This document shows positions 38,214-48,262 of a stretch of 64,000 nucleotides of DNA, piece after piece. Origin of the DNA: Amphibacillus cookii (GTDB lineage: Bacteria; Bacillota; Bacilli; Bacillales; Amphibacillaceae); contig NZ_JAFBDS010000006.1 of NCBI RefSeq assembly GCF_016908375.1, forward strand, positions 62,001 to 126,000, read 5' to 3'. The notes beneath the pieces are model-generated. The model had not been told where the DNA came from and searched no databases. It worked only from the letters and a program-made list of their open reading frames with translations. The position numbers and the translations under genes were made by a program. Numbering within the stretch: the stretch's first letter is position 1; every line of letters starts with the position of its first letter.

Positions 38214-38367
38214 ATAAAACGAACCTTCAATTATTGGGCATTTTTATTCTTCTCCCACAGGGGTCGTTGAGTGGATCAGGATATTAGTGGCCGTTCTCTC
38301 CCGCCTAAATAGATCATCTTTGCTGACTATTTTGTGGCGGGCGTTTTACGAACGGTTATCTGTGATG
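38214..38367 (+). repeat. dispersed palindromic repeat, copy R9
   Basis: Near-standard copy. The first hairpin is TATTGGGC against GCCCA-like bases with mismatches. It then has GGATCAGGATATTAG and a strong second stem CCCGCCTAAATAG against CTATTTTGTGGCGGG, and ends ACGAACGGTTATCTGTGATGA. It lies between the NiaR operator and nifS, so it would be in the nifS leader if transcription starts at the operator. Confidence 0.87.
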
Positions 38368-38394
38368 AAGTAACCCGCTTTGAAAGGAGCATTT

Positions 38395-39507
38395 ATGATC
38401 TATTTAGACTATGCTGCTTCGACGCCTGTTGACGAGCATGTATTAAAAATTTATCAGCAAACCACGAGAGACTTTTTTGCAAACCCAAAAAGTTTACATG
38501 ACTTAGGAACAGAAGTCATGGAATTATCTCATTATAGTTATAAGGTAATTGCCAATTGTCTTGGGTGCGATCAAATGGAAGTACATCTGACACATAGCGG
38601 AACAGAAGCAAATCATTTAGCGCTGGAAACGCTATTACAAACAAGCCCACATAGTAAAAAACACATCGTCACTACATCATTTGAACATCCTTCAATTGTT
38701 GACTTTTTAAAAGAGAAACAGCAGACAGAAGGGTATGAAATTAGTTTTCTTACTCCAAATGATCAAGGAGAAATACTATTAGAAGAAGTTGTCGCTAAAG
38801 TAAAGGAAAATACATGTCTGGTCGTTATTCAGCATATCAATCATGAAATTGGGACCATTCAAGATATTGAGGCAATTGGCAGGTGGTTACAACAGAAAGG
38901 GATACTTTTTCACTGTGATGGTGTTCAAGCTTTTTCAAAGGTAAACGTTGACGTAAGAACTCTACATGTTGACAGTTACTCCATTTCTAGTCATAAAATT
39001 TATGGACCTAAAGGTATAGGTGCCACATATCTTAGAAGCGCTCTTAGCAAAAACGCTCGTGATCGATTATATAAGGGAACAGAGGATATTGCTAAATTAG
39101 TAGCCTTTGCAGCCGCTGCAGATATGGCCACGACACATATTGATGAACAAGCTAAGCATATTAAAGAATTAAGAACTTACTTTATAGAAAACAGCGCTCG
39201 TATCACTGAACATGCTAGCGTATTTACAGCAAAACAACAGTTACCGCATGTGATTGGCATATTGTTTAATAAAATACCTGGTCATTATGCGATGTTACAA
39301 TTCAATCAAGCTGGGATTGCACTGTCCACAGGAAGCGCCTGCACCGTCAACCAACAAGCGCCATCTCCCACTATGATTGCCATAGGGATAGATCAACAAC
39401 ATGCCAAAAATTTCATTCGTTTATCACTAGGAAATGCAACAACAAAACCTGAACTAGAAAAAACGATAAAAGTGTGCGAAAATATGTTAAAGGAATGGGT
39501 AAGATAA
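38395..39507 (+). CDS. nifS: cysteine desulfurase, NadA-linked (NifS-like)
   Basis: Removes sulfur from cysteine for iron-sulfur assembly. The 370-residue PLP enzyme has HLTHSGTEANHLALE near residue 68, the PLP lysine in SSHKIYGPKGIGATYL, and the catalytic cysteine in STGSACTVN. The ATG at 38395 follows AAAGGAG; the in-frame TTG at 38380 overlaps that site and is unlikely. Its place divergent from nadBCA and before niaR is as in B. subtilis, where this NifS matures the NadA cluster. Confidence 0.95.
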   Translation: MIYLDYAASTPVDEHVLKIYQQTTRDFFANPKSLHDLGTEVMELSHYSYKVIANCLGCDQMEVHLTHSGTEANHLALETLLQTSPHSKKHIVTTSFEHPSIVDFLKEKQQTEGYEISFLTPNDQGEILLEEVVAKVKENTCLVVIQHINHEIGTIQDIEAIGRWLQQKGILFHCDGVQAFSKVNVDVRTLHVDSYSISSHKIYGPKGIGATYLRSALSKNARDRLYKGTEDIAKLVAFAAAADMATTHIDEQAKHIKELRTYFIENSARITEHASVFTAKQQLPHVIGILFNKIPGHYAMLQFNQAGIALSTGSACTVNQQAPSPTMIAIGIDQQHAKNFIRLSLGNATTKPELEKTIKVCENMLKEWVR

Positions 39508-39570
39508 AGTAAAACTTCTTTTGATAAGGAGTTTTGCGCTCAGCAAAGTGACACAAAAGGAGTGACAATA

Positions 39571-40107
39571 GTGGAACACACGCATAAACTAGTTGGCGAT
39601 GAAAGAAGGGCTGCCCTTTTAACATGGTTAAGAGAATCAAATCAGCCTTTAACTGGTGGGGATCTAGCAGAGAAGGCCGGAGTTAGCAGACAAGTTATCG
39701 TACAAGATATGTCATTGTTAAAAGCAAAGAAGGAACCCATTATCGCCACAAGTCAAGGTTATTTATTGATAGACCAACATGACCAAACGCATAAATGCCA
39801 ACGGATTGTTGCTTGTAAACACACACCAGAGCAAACGCAACAAGAGTTGGAATGTATAGTTGATCAGGGAGTAACGGTTGGTAATGTAATCGTAGAACAT
39901 CCGGTATATGGCGAATTAAAAGCACTTATTATGGTTAGTGATCGTCATGATGTCAAACAATTTATCAACAAAATTAACTCTACAAATGCCCCATACTTAT
40001 CTGAATTAACAGATGGTGTACATCTCCATACCCTTGAAGCTGAAAACGAAGAAAAGTTAGAAGCAGCGTATTTAGCACTTAAAAATAACGGCTTCACTAT
40101 TGAATAG
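39571..40107 (+). CDS. niaR: nicotinate-responsive repressor NiaR (YrxA)
   Basis: A 178-residue regulator. The N-terminal winged helix (RRAALLTWLRESNQPLTGGDLAEKAGVSRQVIVQDMSLLK) is followed by a 3H domain with the conserved histidines spread over HTPEQTQQEL, VIVEHPVYGE and DGVHLHTLEAE, which bind metal and nicotinate in the family. GTG 39571 has AAAGGAG at good distance; GTG 39562 overlaps the site. It follows nifS by 63 bases. It probably represses nadBCA and its own operon through the repeat at 38155-38186. Confidence 0.93.
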   Translation: MEHTHKLVGDERRAALLTWLRESNQPLTGGDLAEKAGVSRQVIVQDMSLLKAKKEPIIATSQGYLLIDQHDQTHKCQRIVACKHTPEQTQQELECIVDQGVTVGNVIVEHPVYGELKALIMVSDRHDVKQFINKINSTNAPYLSELTDGVHLHTLEAENEEKLEAAYLALKNNGFTIE

Positions 40108-40171
40108 TTATAAAATAAAAGGGGTATATGCCAACGCTTACCAATACAGTGGATTGAGTAAATCACTCGAT

Positions 40172-40224
40172 ATAAAACGAAACTTCAATCAATGAGCGTT
40201 TTACGGACGGTTATCTATGATAAA
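40172..40224 (+). repeat. dispersed repeat, minimal copy R10
   Basis: Only the two ends are left: ATAAAACGAAACTTCAATCA and GCGTTTTACGGACGGTTATC. They are joined at GCGTTTT, a word that occurs both in the first hairpin loop and before the 3' end of full copies, so this copy looks like an internal deletion between short direct repeats. Confidence 0.85.
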
Positions 40225-40311
40225 TTTGTGAATCAACCCTGACTTGTAGAATGAATTATCAAATGTTATAGCTATTATACAAGATTTGTCCATTTGTAAA
40301 GGCAGAACAAA

Positions 40312-40359
40312 AAAGATCGAACCTGCGTTTTGATAGATGTCAACACAGGTTCGATCTTT
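40312..40359 (-). terminator. terminator after pheA
   Basis: AAAGATCGAACCTG and CAGGTTCGATCTTT form a perfect 14-bp outer stem, with more pairing inside (TGA/TCA). On the minus strand TTTTTTGTTCTGCC follows. It starts within a few bases of the pheA stop codon. Confidence 0.9.
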
Positions 40360-40361
40360 CC

Positions 40362-41225
40362 TTATTGCTCATTACTTACATAATACGGATAAGTTCCTAG
40401 AACTTCTATATGACAACCAATAGCTTCTATTTCAGCAATGGTATTCGGAATTAAAATATCATCCATCTTTTGATCAACATCAATTAGAAAATAGTAATGA
40501 CCGAGACCTGTTTTCATTGGTCGAGATTCAATCTTAGATAAATTAATCCTGCGCCATGCAAAAGCTGATAACACTTGATGAAGGGCACCAGCATGATCAG
40601 TAGGCAATGCAATCATCAGCGTTGTTTTATATCCTTTTAATTCTAAACCTTTAATACGTAAGGCTGTATCATTTTTATGTAAAACAATAAAGCGGGTTTG
40701 ATTGTTAATAAAATCATGTATATTTGATTTGACAATTTCTAATCCATATTCTTTTGCTGCAAGGTTATTTGCTATCGCCCCTAGTGGTTTATCAGGGTGC
40801 TCACTTACAAAGCGAGCCGCTGCTCCAGTTGATGTATATGTTTCTACTTGTGCCTCACGCATATTTTGCTTCAAAAATAGGTGACATTGCGCCAATGCAT
40901 GAGGGTGTGAATAGATAACTTCTGTCTTTTCCCAGTTCATCTTATTTTGCGAGTGGACCATAAAATGTTGTTTAACAGGAATGATAATTTCACTTACAAT
41001 CTTTAACATCTTTTCTTGGATTAAGTAATCAAGTGTTAAATTAACCGTGCCTTCTAATGTATTTTCTAAGGGCACCACACTATACTTGACATGGCCAAAT
41101 TTAACAGCATCAATACAAGCTGGAATGGTTTGATAGCTCATGGACACATGTTGTGGAAATAATGCATCAACAGCTTTCTGTGAAAATGTACCTTTTGGAC
41201 CTAAATAGCCTACTGAAAATGACAC
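40362..41225 (-). CDS. pheA: prephenate dehydratase
   Basis: Converts prephenate to phenylpyruvate in phenylalanine synthesis. The 287-residue protein starts MSFSVGYLGPKGTFSQKAV, has VVPLENTLEGTVNLTLDYL and the catalytic NNQTRFIVL, and ends with an ACT domain (ALHQVLSAFAWRRINLSKIESRPMKTGLGHYYFLID) that binds phenylalanine for feedback. The GTG start is consistent with family length. It is 23 bases after the ACT-domain gene, as in the B. subtilis obg-pheB-pheA order. Confidence 0.96.
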   Translation of the reverse strand: MSFSVGYLGPKGTFSQKAVDALFPQHVSMSYQTIPACIDAVKFGHVKYSVVPLENTLEGTVNLTLDYLIQEKMLKIVSEIIIPVKQHFMVHSQNKMNWEKTEVIYSHPHALAQCHLFLKQNMREAQVETYTSTGAAARFVSEHPDKPLGAIANNLAAKEYGLEIVKSNIHDFINNQTRFIVLHKNDTALRIKGLELKGYKTTLMIALPTDHAGALHQVLSAFAWRRINLSKIESRPMKTGLGHYYFLIDVDQKMDDILIPNTIAEIEAIGCHIEVLGTYPYYVSNEQ

Positions 41226-41248
41226 TTCTATCCCCGACCTTTCCTCTC

Positions 41249-41698
41249 CTATGCACCAGAACTTAGGATCTCAACGCGTTCGATAAATGGCTGATTTTTT
41301 AATTGCACAATAAGTTCATCTAATGCAAGTAATAATTGTTCAACATCTAATGATAAGGTGACATTGGCCTTCCCGTGAACGGGTATGGTTTGATGGATCG
41401 TTAAAATATTCCCACCAGCTCTAGCAACTGTATCTAACAACGTTGATAACGTTCCAGAGCGATCCTCTAAGTGAAAGAACAATGTGATAATGCGCGTCTT
41501 TTGAATGGCTTGCAAAGGAAAGACTGCATCACGGTACTTATAATACGCACTCCGCGACAGCCCAACTCGCTTTACCGCTTCATAAACTGAATTCGCCTTT
41601 CCTCGATCTAACTGCGCCTTAACTTCTAAAGTTTTCCGCATCGCTTCAGGGAGAAAATCACCACGAACCAGATAAAATGTTTCCTCTTCCTTCTTCAT
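41249..41698 (-). CDS. pheB: ACT-domain protein PheB
   Basis: A 149-residue protein with an N-terminal helical region ([22 protein letters not shown], which resembles an HTH) and a C-terminal ACT domain ([33 protein letters not shown]). In B. subtilis pheB was once called a chorismate mutase, but the ACT fold suggests a regulatory amino-acid sensor. The ATG at 41698 follows GGGGAGGG; the longer frame from 41716 overlaps that site. Co-transcription with pheA is likely. Confidence 0.9.
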   Translation of the reverse strand: MKKEEETFYLVRGDFLPEAMRKTLEVKAQLDRGKANSVYEAVKRVGLSRSAYYKYRDAVFPLQAIQKTRIITLFFHLEDRSGTLSTLLDTVARAGGNILTIHQTIPVHGKANVTLSLDVEQLLLALDELIVQLKNQPFIERVEILSSGA

Positions 41699-41721
41699 TG
41701 CTACCCTCCCCATCACTATTG

Positions 41722-41994
41722 ATAAAACGAACCTTCAATACAGTGGGCGAAGTCCTACAGAACGTAGGTCATGTAGACGTGGGCCTACAGGATGTAGGTT
41801 ATGCAGACGTTGCCATAGGACGTGGCGGTCTTAGTCTGTCATCCTTCTTAAAGATGTGGCGGTTTTAGTCTACGATCTTACCCGCCCACTGATGGTTAGC
41901 TAAGTGAACCAGGACATTAGCGTCCGTTATCGCCCGCTTTATATAGACATGACTTCAACTCTCAATAATGAGTCGGGCGTTTACGGACGGTTAT
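41722..41994 (+). repeat. dispersed palindromic repeat, copy R11 (longest)
   Basis: A full copy with the nested module. The outer first hairpin is CAGTGGGCG against CCGCCCACTG, separated by about 140 bases of module. The module starts with the CCTACAG..GTAGGTCATG.AGACGT unit twice in tandem (41752 and 41782), then CCATAGGACGTGGCGG, TTAGTCTGTCATCC and TTTTAGTCTACG. The 3' arm is CGCCCGCTTTATATAGA against TGAGTCGGGCG, and it ends TTACGGACGGTTAT two bases before the obgE stop codon. Confidence 0.88.
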
Positions 41995-41995
41995 T

Positions 41996-43288
<1,293 letters not shown>

Positions 43289-43810
43289 TTAATCCGCTTC
43301 CCAAACAACCACTAGTCGTTTTTCTTGAGCAGATGCTATTTGTATTCTATAATCCATTGTGGTTACTTCGTCTACAAGCTCATCCAAATCTTTAAGAGCT
43401 TGTTCTAATTCTAACGTGAGACGAAAGGATTGGTTTTTAAATTGTTGAAACTTTATTGTACCATGGTAAAACGTTGAATTCATTAGATATTTTGAGATTA
43501 TTTGGTGAACAGCTTCAATTAAATCTGCTAAGTGATGATCATTTACAACTGGAGGCATTTCATTTTCAATAATAGGCTCCCATTTTAAACCTGTTTCTAA
43601 GCTATTTAATTGCATGAGCTTTAGTATGGTCGCTGGCAAGTCCATATTTTGAAATTGTTGTTCTCGCATGAGCCTTTCAGCGACTTCTGCTGATTTTTGT
43701 TGGACCTTATCTAGCTTACCCATTTGGGCATAACCCATAATGACTTGCAGATCATTTGACCAATCATGTCGATAATGTCTTAATAAATTAACGATTTCCT
43801 TTTCATCCAT
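43289..43810 (-). CDS. spo0B: sporulation phosphotransferase Spo0B
   Basis: A 173-residue protein that passes phosphate from Spo0F to Spo0A in the sporulation phosphorelay. The histidine lies in LLRHYRHDWSNDLQVIMGYAQMGK near residue 12-18, the equivalent of the B. subtilis RHDWMN motif. The rest is the degenerate kinase-like domain (DLIEAVHQIISKYLMN). It shares an operon with obgE, as in B. subtilis. The family diverges quickly, so the call rests on the H-box, the length and the context. Confidence 0.9.
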   Translation of the reverse strand: MDEKEIVNLLRHYRHDWSNDLQVIMGYAQMGKLDKVQQKSAEVAERLMREQQFQNMDLPATILKLMQLNSLETGLKWEPIIENEMPPVVNDHHLADLIEAVHQIISKYLMNSTFYHGTIKFQQFKNQSFRLTLELEQALKDLDELVDEVTTMDYRIQIASAQEKRLVVVWEAD

Positions 43811-44030
43811 TTTATCACCGCCGATATTAATGTAAAAAAATTATACCAGATTACCATCTATTCGTAAAAGTTACTTCAACCTATTGTAGAAAGCCTCGGT
43901 CATTTAATTTAAGGTGTATCAATACAATATGGTATATGTCGTTTGTCCCTTTCTTTAATGAAAAGCACTTCAATATAGCGATTCTACTTAATATACAGCC
44001 TTTTTTAGCCATATTTAGTTTAAAGAAAAA

Positions 44031-44066
44031 AACGTGTCTCAAAAGACTTATCTTTTGAGACACGTT
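44031..44066 (-). terminator. terminator after rpmA
   Basis: AACGTGTCTCAAAAGA and TCTTTTGAGACACGTT form a perfect 16-bp stem, followed on the minus strand by TTTTTTCTTT. It separates the rplU-prp-rpmA operon from spo0B-obgE. Confidence 0.93.
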
Positions 44067-44074
44067 CACATTCA

Positions 44075-44365
44075 TTATGCTTCTTGTGCAACAGGATAAA
44101 CACTTACACGTTTACGGTTACGTCCGACACGTTCAAAACGTACGATACCATCTGCTTTTGCGTATAGGGTATCATCCCCACCGCGACCAACATTGTTACC
44201 TGGGTATATCTTTGTTCCGCGTTGGCGGTAAAGAATAGAACCACCAGTAACCAATTGGCCATCAGCGCGCTTAGCACCTAGACGTTTTGATTCTGAATCA
44301 CGACCGTTCTTAGAACTACCTACACCTTTTTTACTCGCGAAAAATTGTAAATCTAAACGTAGCAT
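44075..44365 (-). CDS. rpmA: 50S ribosomal protein bL27
   Basis: A 96-residue ribosomal protein near the peptidyl-transferase centre. The first nine residues (MLRLDLQFF, then ASKKG) are the Firmicute extension that must be cut off by the protease Prp before L27 can work. The rest is standard ([32 protein letters not shown]). It is the last gene of rplU-prp-rpmA, 14 bases after prp. Confidence 0.98.
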   Translation of the reverse strand: MLRLDLQFFASKKGVGSSKNGRDSESKRLGAKRADGQLVTGGSILYRQRGTKIYPGNNVGRGGDDTLYAKADGIVRFERVGRNRKRVSVYPVAQEA

Positions 44366-44379
44366 GGGTTTGCACCTCC

Positions 44380-44718
44380 TTATTTTTCAGAGATGGAAAT
44401 ATATTGACCATAATCACGTGCAATGGTTTGTAAAGAAATCAGCATACCTTCAAGTAATAAAGACGCTTTTTCAAGCTGGCCTTTTGTCATACTTTTAGGT
44501 AGCTCCACTTTTAAGTAACCCCCATCGTCACTTTGATCAATAATTGGCTCAATCTCACCTAAATTAATGATAGCATTTGTCATTCCAAAAGCCACTGCTG
44601 ACACAGCAGCACACACTAAATCATGACCATGAGGACCGCTATCAGCATGTCCACTCAGTTCAAACGCTGTTATATGTTCCAATTGTTTACGATAAATCGT
44701 AACCTTAATCATAATCAT
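44380..44718 (-). CDS. prp: ribosomal-processing cysteine protease Prp
   Basis: A 112-residue protease that trims the N-terminal extension of L27. The catalytic pair is visible as the histidine in [18 protein letters not shown] and the cysteine in [14 protein letters not shown]. It sits between rplU and rpmA as in all Firmicutes with the extended L27 (B. subtilis ysxB). ATG 44718 or 44712 may be the start; the two differ by two residues. Confidence 0.95.
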   Translation of the reverse strand: MIMIKVTIYRKQLEHITAFELSGHADSGPHGHDLVCAAVSAVAFGMTNAIINLGEIEPIIDQSDDGGYLKVELPKSMTKGQLEKASLLLEGMLISLQTIARDYGQYISISEK

Positions 44719-44724
44719 TCAACC

Positions 44725-45033
44725 TTAAGCGTTAATTTTTTCAATGGTTACTTTTGTATAAGGTTGACGATGACCTTGTTTACGGTGATAATTTTTTTTA
44801 GGTTTGAATTTGTAGATCGTTACTTTTTTCTGACGACCTTGTTTCTCAACTTTAGCCGATACAGAAGCACCTTCTACAAATGGGGCGCCTACTTTGACTT
44901 CATCACCATTAACGAAAAGCACTTTATCAAACGTAACAGATTCTCCAGCTTCAGCTGTTAATTTCTCAACGTAGATACTTTGACCTTCTTCTACTTTGAT
45001 TTGCTTACCGCCTGTTTCAATAATTGCGTACAT
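44725..45033 (-). CDS. rplU: 50S ribosomal protein bL21
   Basis: A 102-residue ribosomal protein starting [18 protein letters not shown] with the late motif [20 protein letters not shown]. First gene of the rplU-prp-rpmA operon. A strong AAGGAGG site lies upstream. An L21-type leader RNA precedes it. Confidence 0.98.
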   Translation of the reverse strand: MYAIIETGGKQIKVEEGQSIYVEKLTAEAGESVTFDKVLFVNGDEVKVGAPFVEGASVSAKVEKQGRQKKVTIYKFKPKKNYHRKQGHRQPYTKVTIEKINA

Positions 45034-45165
45034 CCTAATTGCACCTCCTTAAAATAACTCAGACTCGCCATCACAGGTGAGGAATATACTCCCGCTTATG
45101 TATTTACCTGTTCTGCGCGGTTGTAGCAACGGGTGCTACTTAACTTGCATAACATTAGAATGATA
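45034..45165 (-). ncRNA. ribosomal L21 leader RNA
   Basis: The leader of rplU in Firmicutes has a conserved structure with a CAGAACAGGT-like segment. Here GCGCAGAACAGGTAAATACA is followed by GCGGGAG, CTCACCTGTGATGGCGAG and the AAGGAGG of rplU; AGTAGCACCCGTTGCTAC forms a clear upstream hairpin. It probably binds L21 or another product of the operon for feedback; this is family knowledge. Confidence 0.75.
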
Positions 45166-45172
45166 TCATGAT

Positions 45173-46624
45173 TTAATTTATTTTGTCAATGTTTTGTTGT
45201 TTCTTTTTAGCGATATATTCCTGAATAAGCGCCTCTGAACCTATTCGTTTAAGATGATAATGGTGGACACCTTTTACAATACTAAAATAGACGGTCGTTT
45301 GAAGATTTTCCTGAAGCAAATCATGATTGATCCATTTATTCCAAAGTTGCTTGAAACCCTCAGTCACTTCTACCACCGTTGCTTCTTCTTTAATTGGAAC
45401 AAGTTGACGTTCAAGTTGAAAAACCATTGTTTCCTGTGTAGGACGAACCGTCTTTTCGGTTGATTGTCCTATTGTAAACTGATGAATGGGCGTCTCTCGC
45501 TTTCTTGTTAACTCAAATAACCCCAGCCCTGTAAAGCCAAAAACTTTAATTGGGAGTGCGTCTTGTTTTAGCTTATCAGTAAATAGCCTTTGCAACTTCG
45601 CCTGATCCTGTGCTTTTCGCATTCGCACAAAGTCAATCACAATGATTCCGGATATATTTCGCAGTCGAAGTTGTTCTGCAATCGCAACAGCAGCAATTTT
45701 ATTAACCGCATATGCGGTTTGATGAGACCCTCTTTTACCGGTATAACCGGCAGAGTTAACATCTATAACCGTTAGCGCTTCGGTATGGTCAATATGTAAT
45801 GTTATACCATGTTGGCAAACCACCACAGGATCTAACAATTGCTCAAATAAATGGTCCACTGTAATCGGCAGTCTATCTGTTAACTGTTTATCCCATACTA
45901 CTTTTTCAATTAATTTAGGATAACGCTGTTTCAGTTGTCTTACAGTCGTTGCTTGATCACAATATATCATGTTAATATCAGCGCCTGAAAATTTTTTAAT
46001 TAATTGGTCACTGACCGTTTGATCATGCCAAATTTGATAAGGAGGCTTCTCGTTTTTAGCGTCTTGTCGAAGATGGTGCCACAATTGGCGAAGTTGTTCG
46101 ATCTGATACGTTAGCTCTTGAATTGAATAATTAACCGCCTCTGTGCGAATAATTAAACCTTCATGATCTGCGCAGATTTCTCCAAGTACTCCTGCCAGTT
46201 CTTCACCTTGATTGTCTGCTATTTTTTTTGAAACAGCTACCCGTTGACCATAAGGTAAGTAAACGATATTTTCTCCAGGTAAAGTAATATTCGCCGTTAA
46301 TCGCGCCCCTTTTTCTTGGTAAGCATCTTTAACTACTTGGACAAATAAGGTTTGGCCTTCAAATAGCACAGATTCAATCGGTTTATCTGTTGGATTAATC
46401 GATGCTGGCAACTCTTTTTTTTCTAAGTATCCTTTGTGTTTTAACCCTATTTCTAAATAAGCAGCTTGGAGGCCTGTATCGACAGTTATCACTTTTGCCT
46501 TCAAAATAGAACCTATAAGTTGTGGTCTGTTGGGGCGGTCAATCGCCAAGTCAATAATTTTATCCTGTACTGTAGCAAGACCGATCTTTTCTGTTGTTTT
46601 GGTTAATAACATAATATCTACCAT
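45173..46624 (-). CDS. rng: ribonuclease G/E family endoribonuclease
   Basis: A 483-residue Rne/Rng enzyme. The S1 domain lies near residues 38-125 (GSILKAKVITVDTGLQAAYLEIGLKHKGYL). The catalytic DNase I-like part includes LTVIDVNSAGYTGKRGSHQTAYAVNKIAAVAIAEQLRLRN and IIVIDFVRM, so the metal-binding aspartates are present. FTGLGLFELTRKRE is also typical. B. subtilis lacks this gene, but some other Bacilli carry it. It lies between rplU and spoIVFB, 17 bases after spoIVFB. It would process RNA in the cytoplasm, alongside whatever RNase Y the cell has. Confidence 0.93.
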   Translation of the reverse strand: MVDIMLLTKTTEKIGLATVQDKIIDLAIDRPNRPQLIGSILKAKVITVDTGLQAAYLEIGLKHKGYLEKKELPASINPTDKPIESVLFEGQTLFVQVVKDAYQEKGARLTANITLPGENIVYLPYGQRVAVSKKIADNQGEELAGVLGEICADHEGLIIRTEAVNYSIQELTYQIEQLRQLWHHLRQDAKNEKPPYQIWHDQTVSDQLIKKFSGADINMIYCDQATTVRQLKQRYPKLIEKVVWDKQLTDRLPITVDHLFEQLLDPVVVCQHGITLHIDHTEALTVIDVNSAGYTGKRGSHQTAYAVNKIAAVAIAEQLRLRNISGIIVIDFVRMRKAQDQAKLQRLFTDKLKQDALPIKVFGFTGLGLFELTRKRETPIHQFTIGQSTEKTVRPTQETMVFQLERQLVPIKEEATVVEVTEGFKQLWNKWINHDLLQENLQTTVYFSIVKGVHHYHLKRIGSEALIQEYIAKKKQQNIDKIN

Positions 46625-46641
46625 TTATACGCCTCTTTCCT

Positions 46642-47487
46642 TCAATTCCTAATGACATCATCTAACCGATCCTGATAGTTACCTTGTTCAAAATAGTGCT
46701 TTAAACACGTGCTTTCATTTGTCAATGTACAACGTTCCTTAATTAAAATAGGATGATAACAATTGGCACGAAAATGTAAAAAAACATCACTTAATGACGT
46801 TTGACTTGAAAGTATAAGTGGAACGACTTTCCTCGATTGCTTCATTTTTGACATCCGACTTAATAAAAAACGTTGAAATACATATAATCTCCTTTTCCAT
46901 TCTAAGCGATTCTCTAAAATAAGAAAAGTAAACAGAACAGACGCGTTTAAAAAAGCATCATAGTAAATGGTCACAATCACTAAAAATAAAAAAAGCATAG
47001 CAAAAGAGAAGATTAGTGTACGTTCATATGCTTTTTTATAGGGATATATTTTATTTAATAAAAGATTAAATAATTTACCACCATCGAGTGGCCAAATCGG
47101 AATGAGGTTAAAAAGTAGAATAAATTGATTATATTTAATAGCAAATAAGGTTAGCGATTCTGAAAGTTGTAACGTTGTGTTAAATTGTAACAACACCCAA
47201 TAAATAAATACATGTTGTAGGGGACCCGCAATTGTAATAAAAAATTGTTCAAAAGCCGGCTTATTTCCGTGTTCCTCTGTCTCCATCACGCCACCGAATA
47301 TCCACAGTGTCACACGACGTATATTCCAATTAAATAACTTAGCAACAATAATATGACCCAATTCATGCCAAATAACGATAGTGAAAATAATCAATACTTC
47401 AGTTAACATACCGGTCAATAGAGAAACAATAATGGTAAACCAAATTGATGGATGTAAATAAATAAAGGTGTTTTTATTTCGTATCAT
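46642..47487 (-). CDS. spoIVFB: site-2 protease SpoIVFB
   Basis: Intramembrane metalloprotease that cuts pro-sigma K in the mother cell during sporulation. The 281-residue protein has the zinc site VIWHELGHIIVAKLF near residue 43, the second motif NLIPIWPLDGGKLFNLL, and about six spans; a C-terminal CBS-like region follows. The ATG at 47487 overlaps the end of spoIVFA by 14 bases, so the two are coupled. Order spoIVFA-spoIVFB is as in B. subtilis. Confidence 0.94.
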   Translation of the reverse strand: MIRNKNTFIYLHPSIWFTIIVSLLTGMLTEVLIIFTIVIWHELGHIIVAKLFNWNIRRVTLWIFGGVMETEEHGNKPAFEQFFITIAGPLQHVFIYWVLLQFNTTLQLSESLTLFAIKYNQFILLFNLIPIWPLDGGKLFNLLLNKIYPYKKAYERTLIFSFAMLFLFLVIVTIYYDAFLNASVLFTFLILENRLEWKRRLYVFQRFLLSRMSKMKQSRKVVPLILSSQTSLSDVFLHFRANCYHPILIKERCTLTNESTCLKHYFEQGNYQDRLDDVIRN

Positions 47488-48262
47488 CAACAGGAATTAC
47501 CTCGATGGGATCAATAAATTCACTACCTTTTTGCATGGAGAAATACAAGTGATGTTGACCATTTAACAATGTAGATACTGTCCCAATCATTTGACTGGCA
47601 TGGACAAACTGGTATGGGGTCACATTGATCTCATCTAGAAAACCGTATATTGATTTTGTTCGATCAGGATGTTGAATAATAATGGTTTTTTTCGTTTGCC
47701 GATCGTTTCCAGCGAAAATCACTGTACCTTGCTCAATTGCATAAACATCCGGCTGATCTATGACTTCTATAACCAAGCCTTGTCCATTCGTTTCAAAGGA
47801 CTCTGAAACCACACCATTTACTGGCATGGCCAATTGCCCATAGGTTGGGATTGTTGACTGATCAACAAATAACCCAAAAGGCAAGCCAAAATGTTCTTGA
47901 TACCAAACATTAACTGTGGCAAAAGGAAAATCTTCACTCAGTTGCTTCGTTAGCCACTGTTTAACTTGATTTAATTCAGGCGATTGCGTTTGGAAAATAA
48001 ACGTTGCTATTAAAAAAAAGGAGCCTGATATGATTAACTGTTTCATAAATAAAGGCATTCTATCTTTTCGATCATTAGAAAGATTCGAATGCTGATGCTT
48101 TAATGCATCAATCGATCGAGGTAACCGATTAGGGTACTTAACTTTAACTGCTTTTGTTTTCCCTTTTTTTCGTTTGTCCAAGGTTTTACGTACTTGTTTT
48201 AAATCTCGCTTCACGATAGACTCACTACTTTCTATTAGCATTTGTACAAGTTTATTCAACAT
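47474..48262 (-). CDS. spoIVFA: SpoIVFA, regulator of SpoIVFB
   Basis: A protein of up to 262 residues that holds and inhibits SpoIVFB until SpoIVB cleaves it. One membrane span lies near residues 72-90 (LIISGSFFLIATFIF). The C-terminal extracellular part has a degenerate M23/LytM fold (GLVIEVIDQPDVYAIEQGTVIFAG; TIIIQHPDRTKSIYG) and lacks the full zinc set. The true start may be the GTG at 48214 (KRDLKQVRKTLDKRKKGK), which resembles the B. subtilis N-terminus better and follows AGTGAG. It forms one unit with spoIVFB and rng. Confidence 0.9.
   Translation of the reverse strand: MLNKLVQMLIESSESIVKRDLKQVRKTLDKRKKGKTKAVKVKYPNRLPRSIDALKHQHSNLSNDRKDRMPLFMKQLIISGSFFLIATFIFQTQSPELNQVKQWLTKQLSEDFPFATVNVWYQEHFGLPFGLFVDQSTIPTYGQLAMPVNGVVSESFETNGQGLVIEVIDQPDVYAIEQGTVIFAGNDRQTKKTIIIQHPDRTKSIYGFLDEINVTPYQFVHASQMIGTVSTLLNGQHHLYFSMQKGSEFIDPIEVIPVDDTK

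Noticed and set aside
40312-40359. T-box or other riboswitch for the phenylalanine genes
   Set aside because: The structure lies after pheA, not before it, and is a plain terminator; no T-box sequence (TGGNACC) is seen upstream of pheB.
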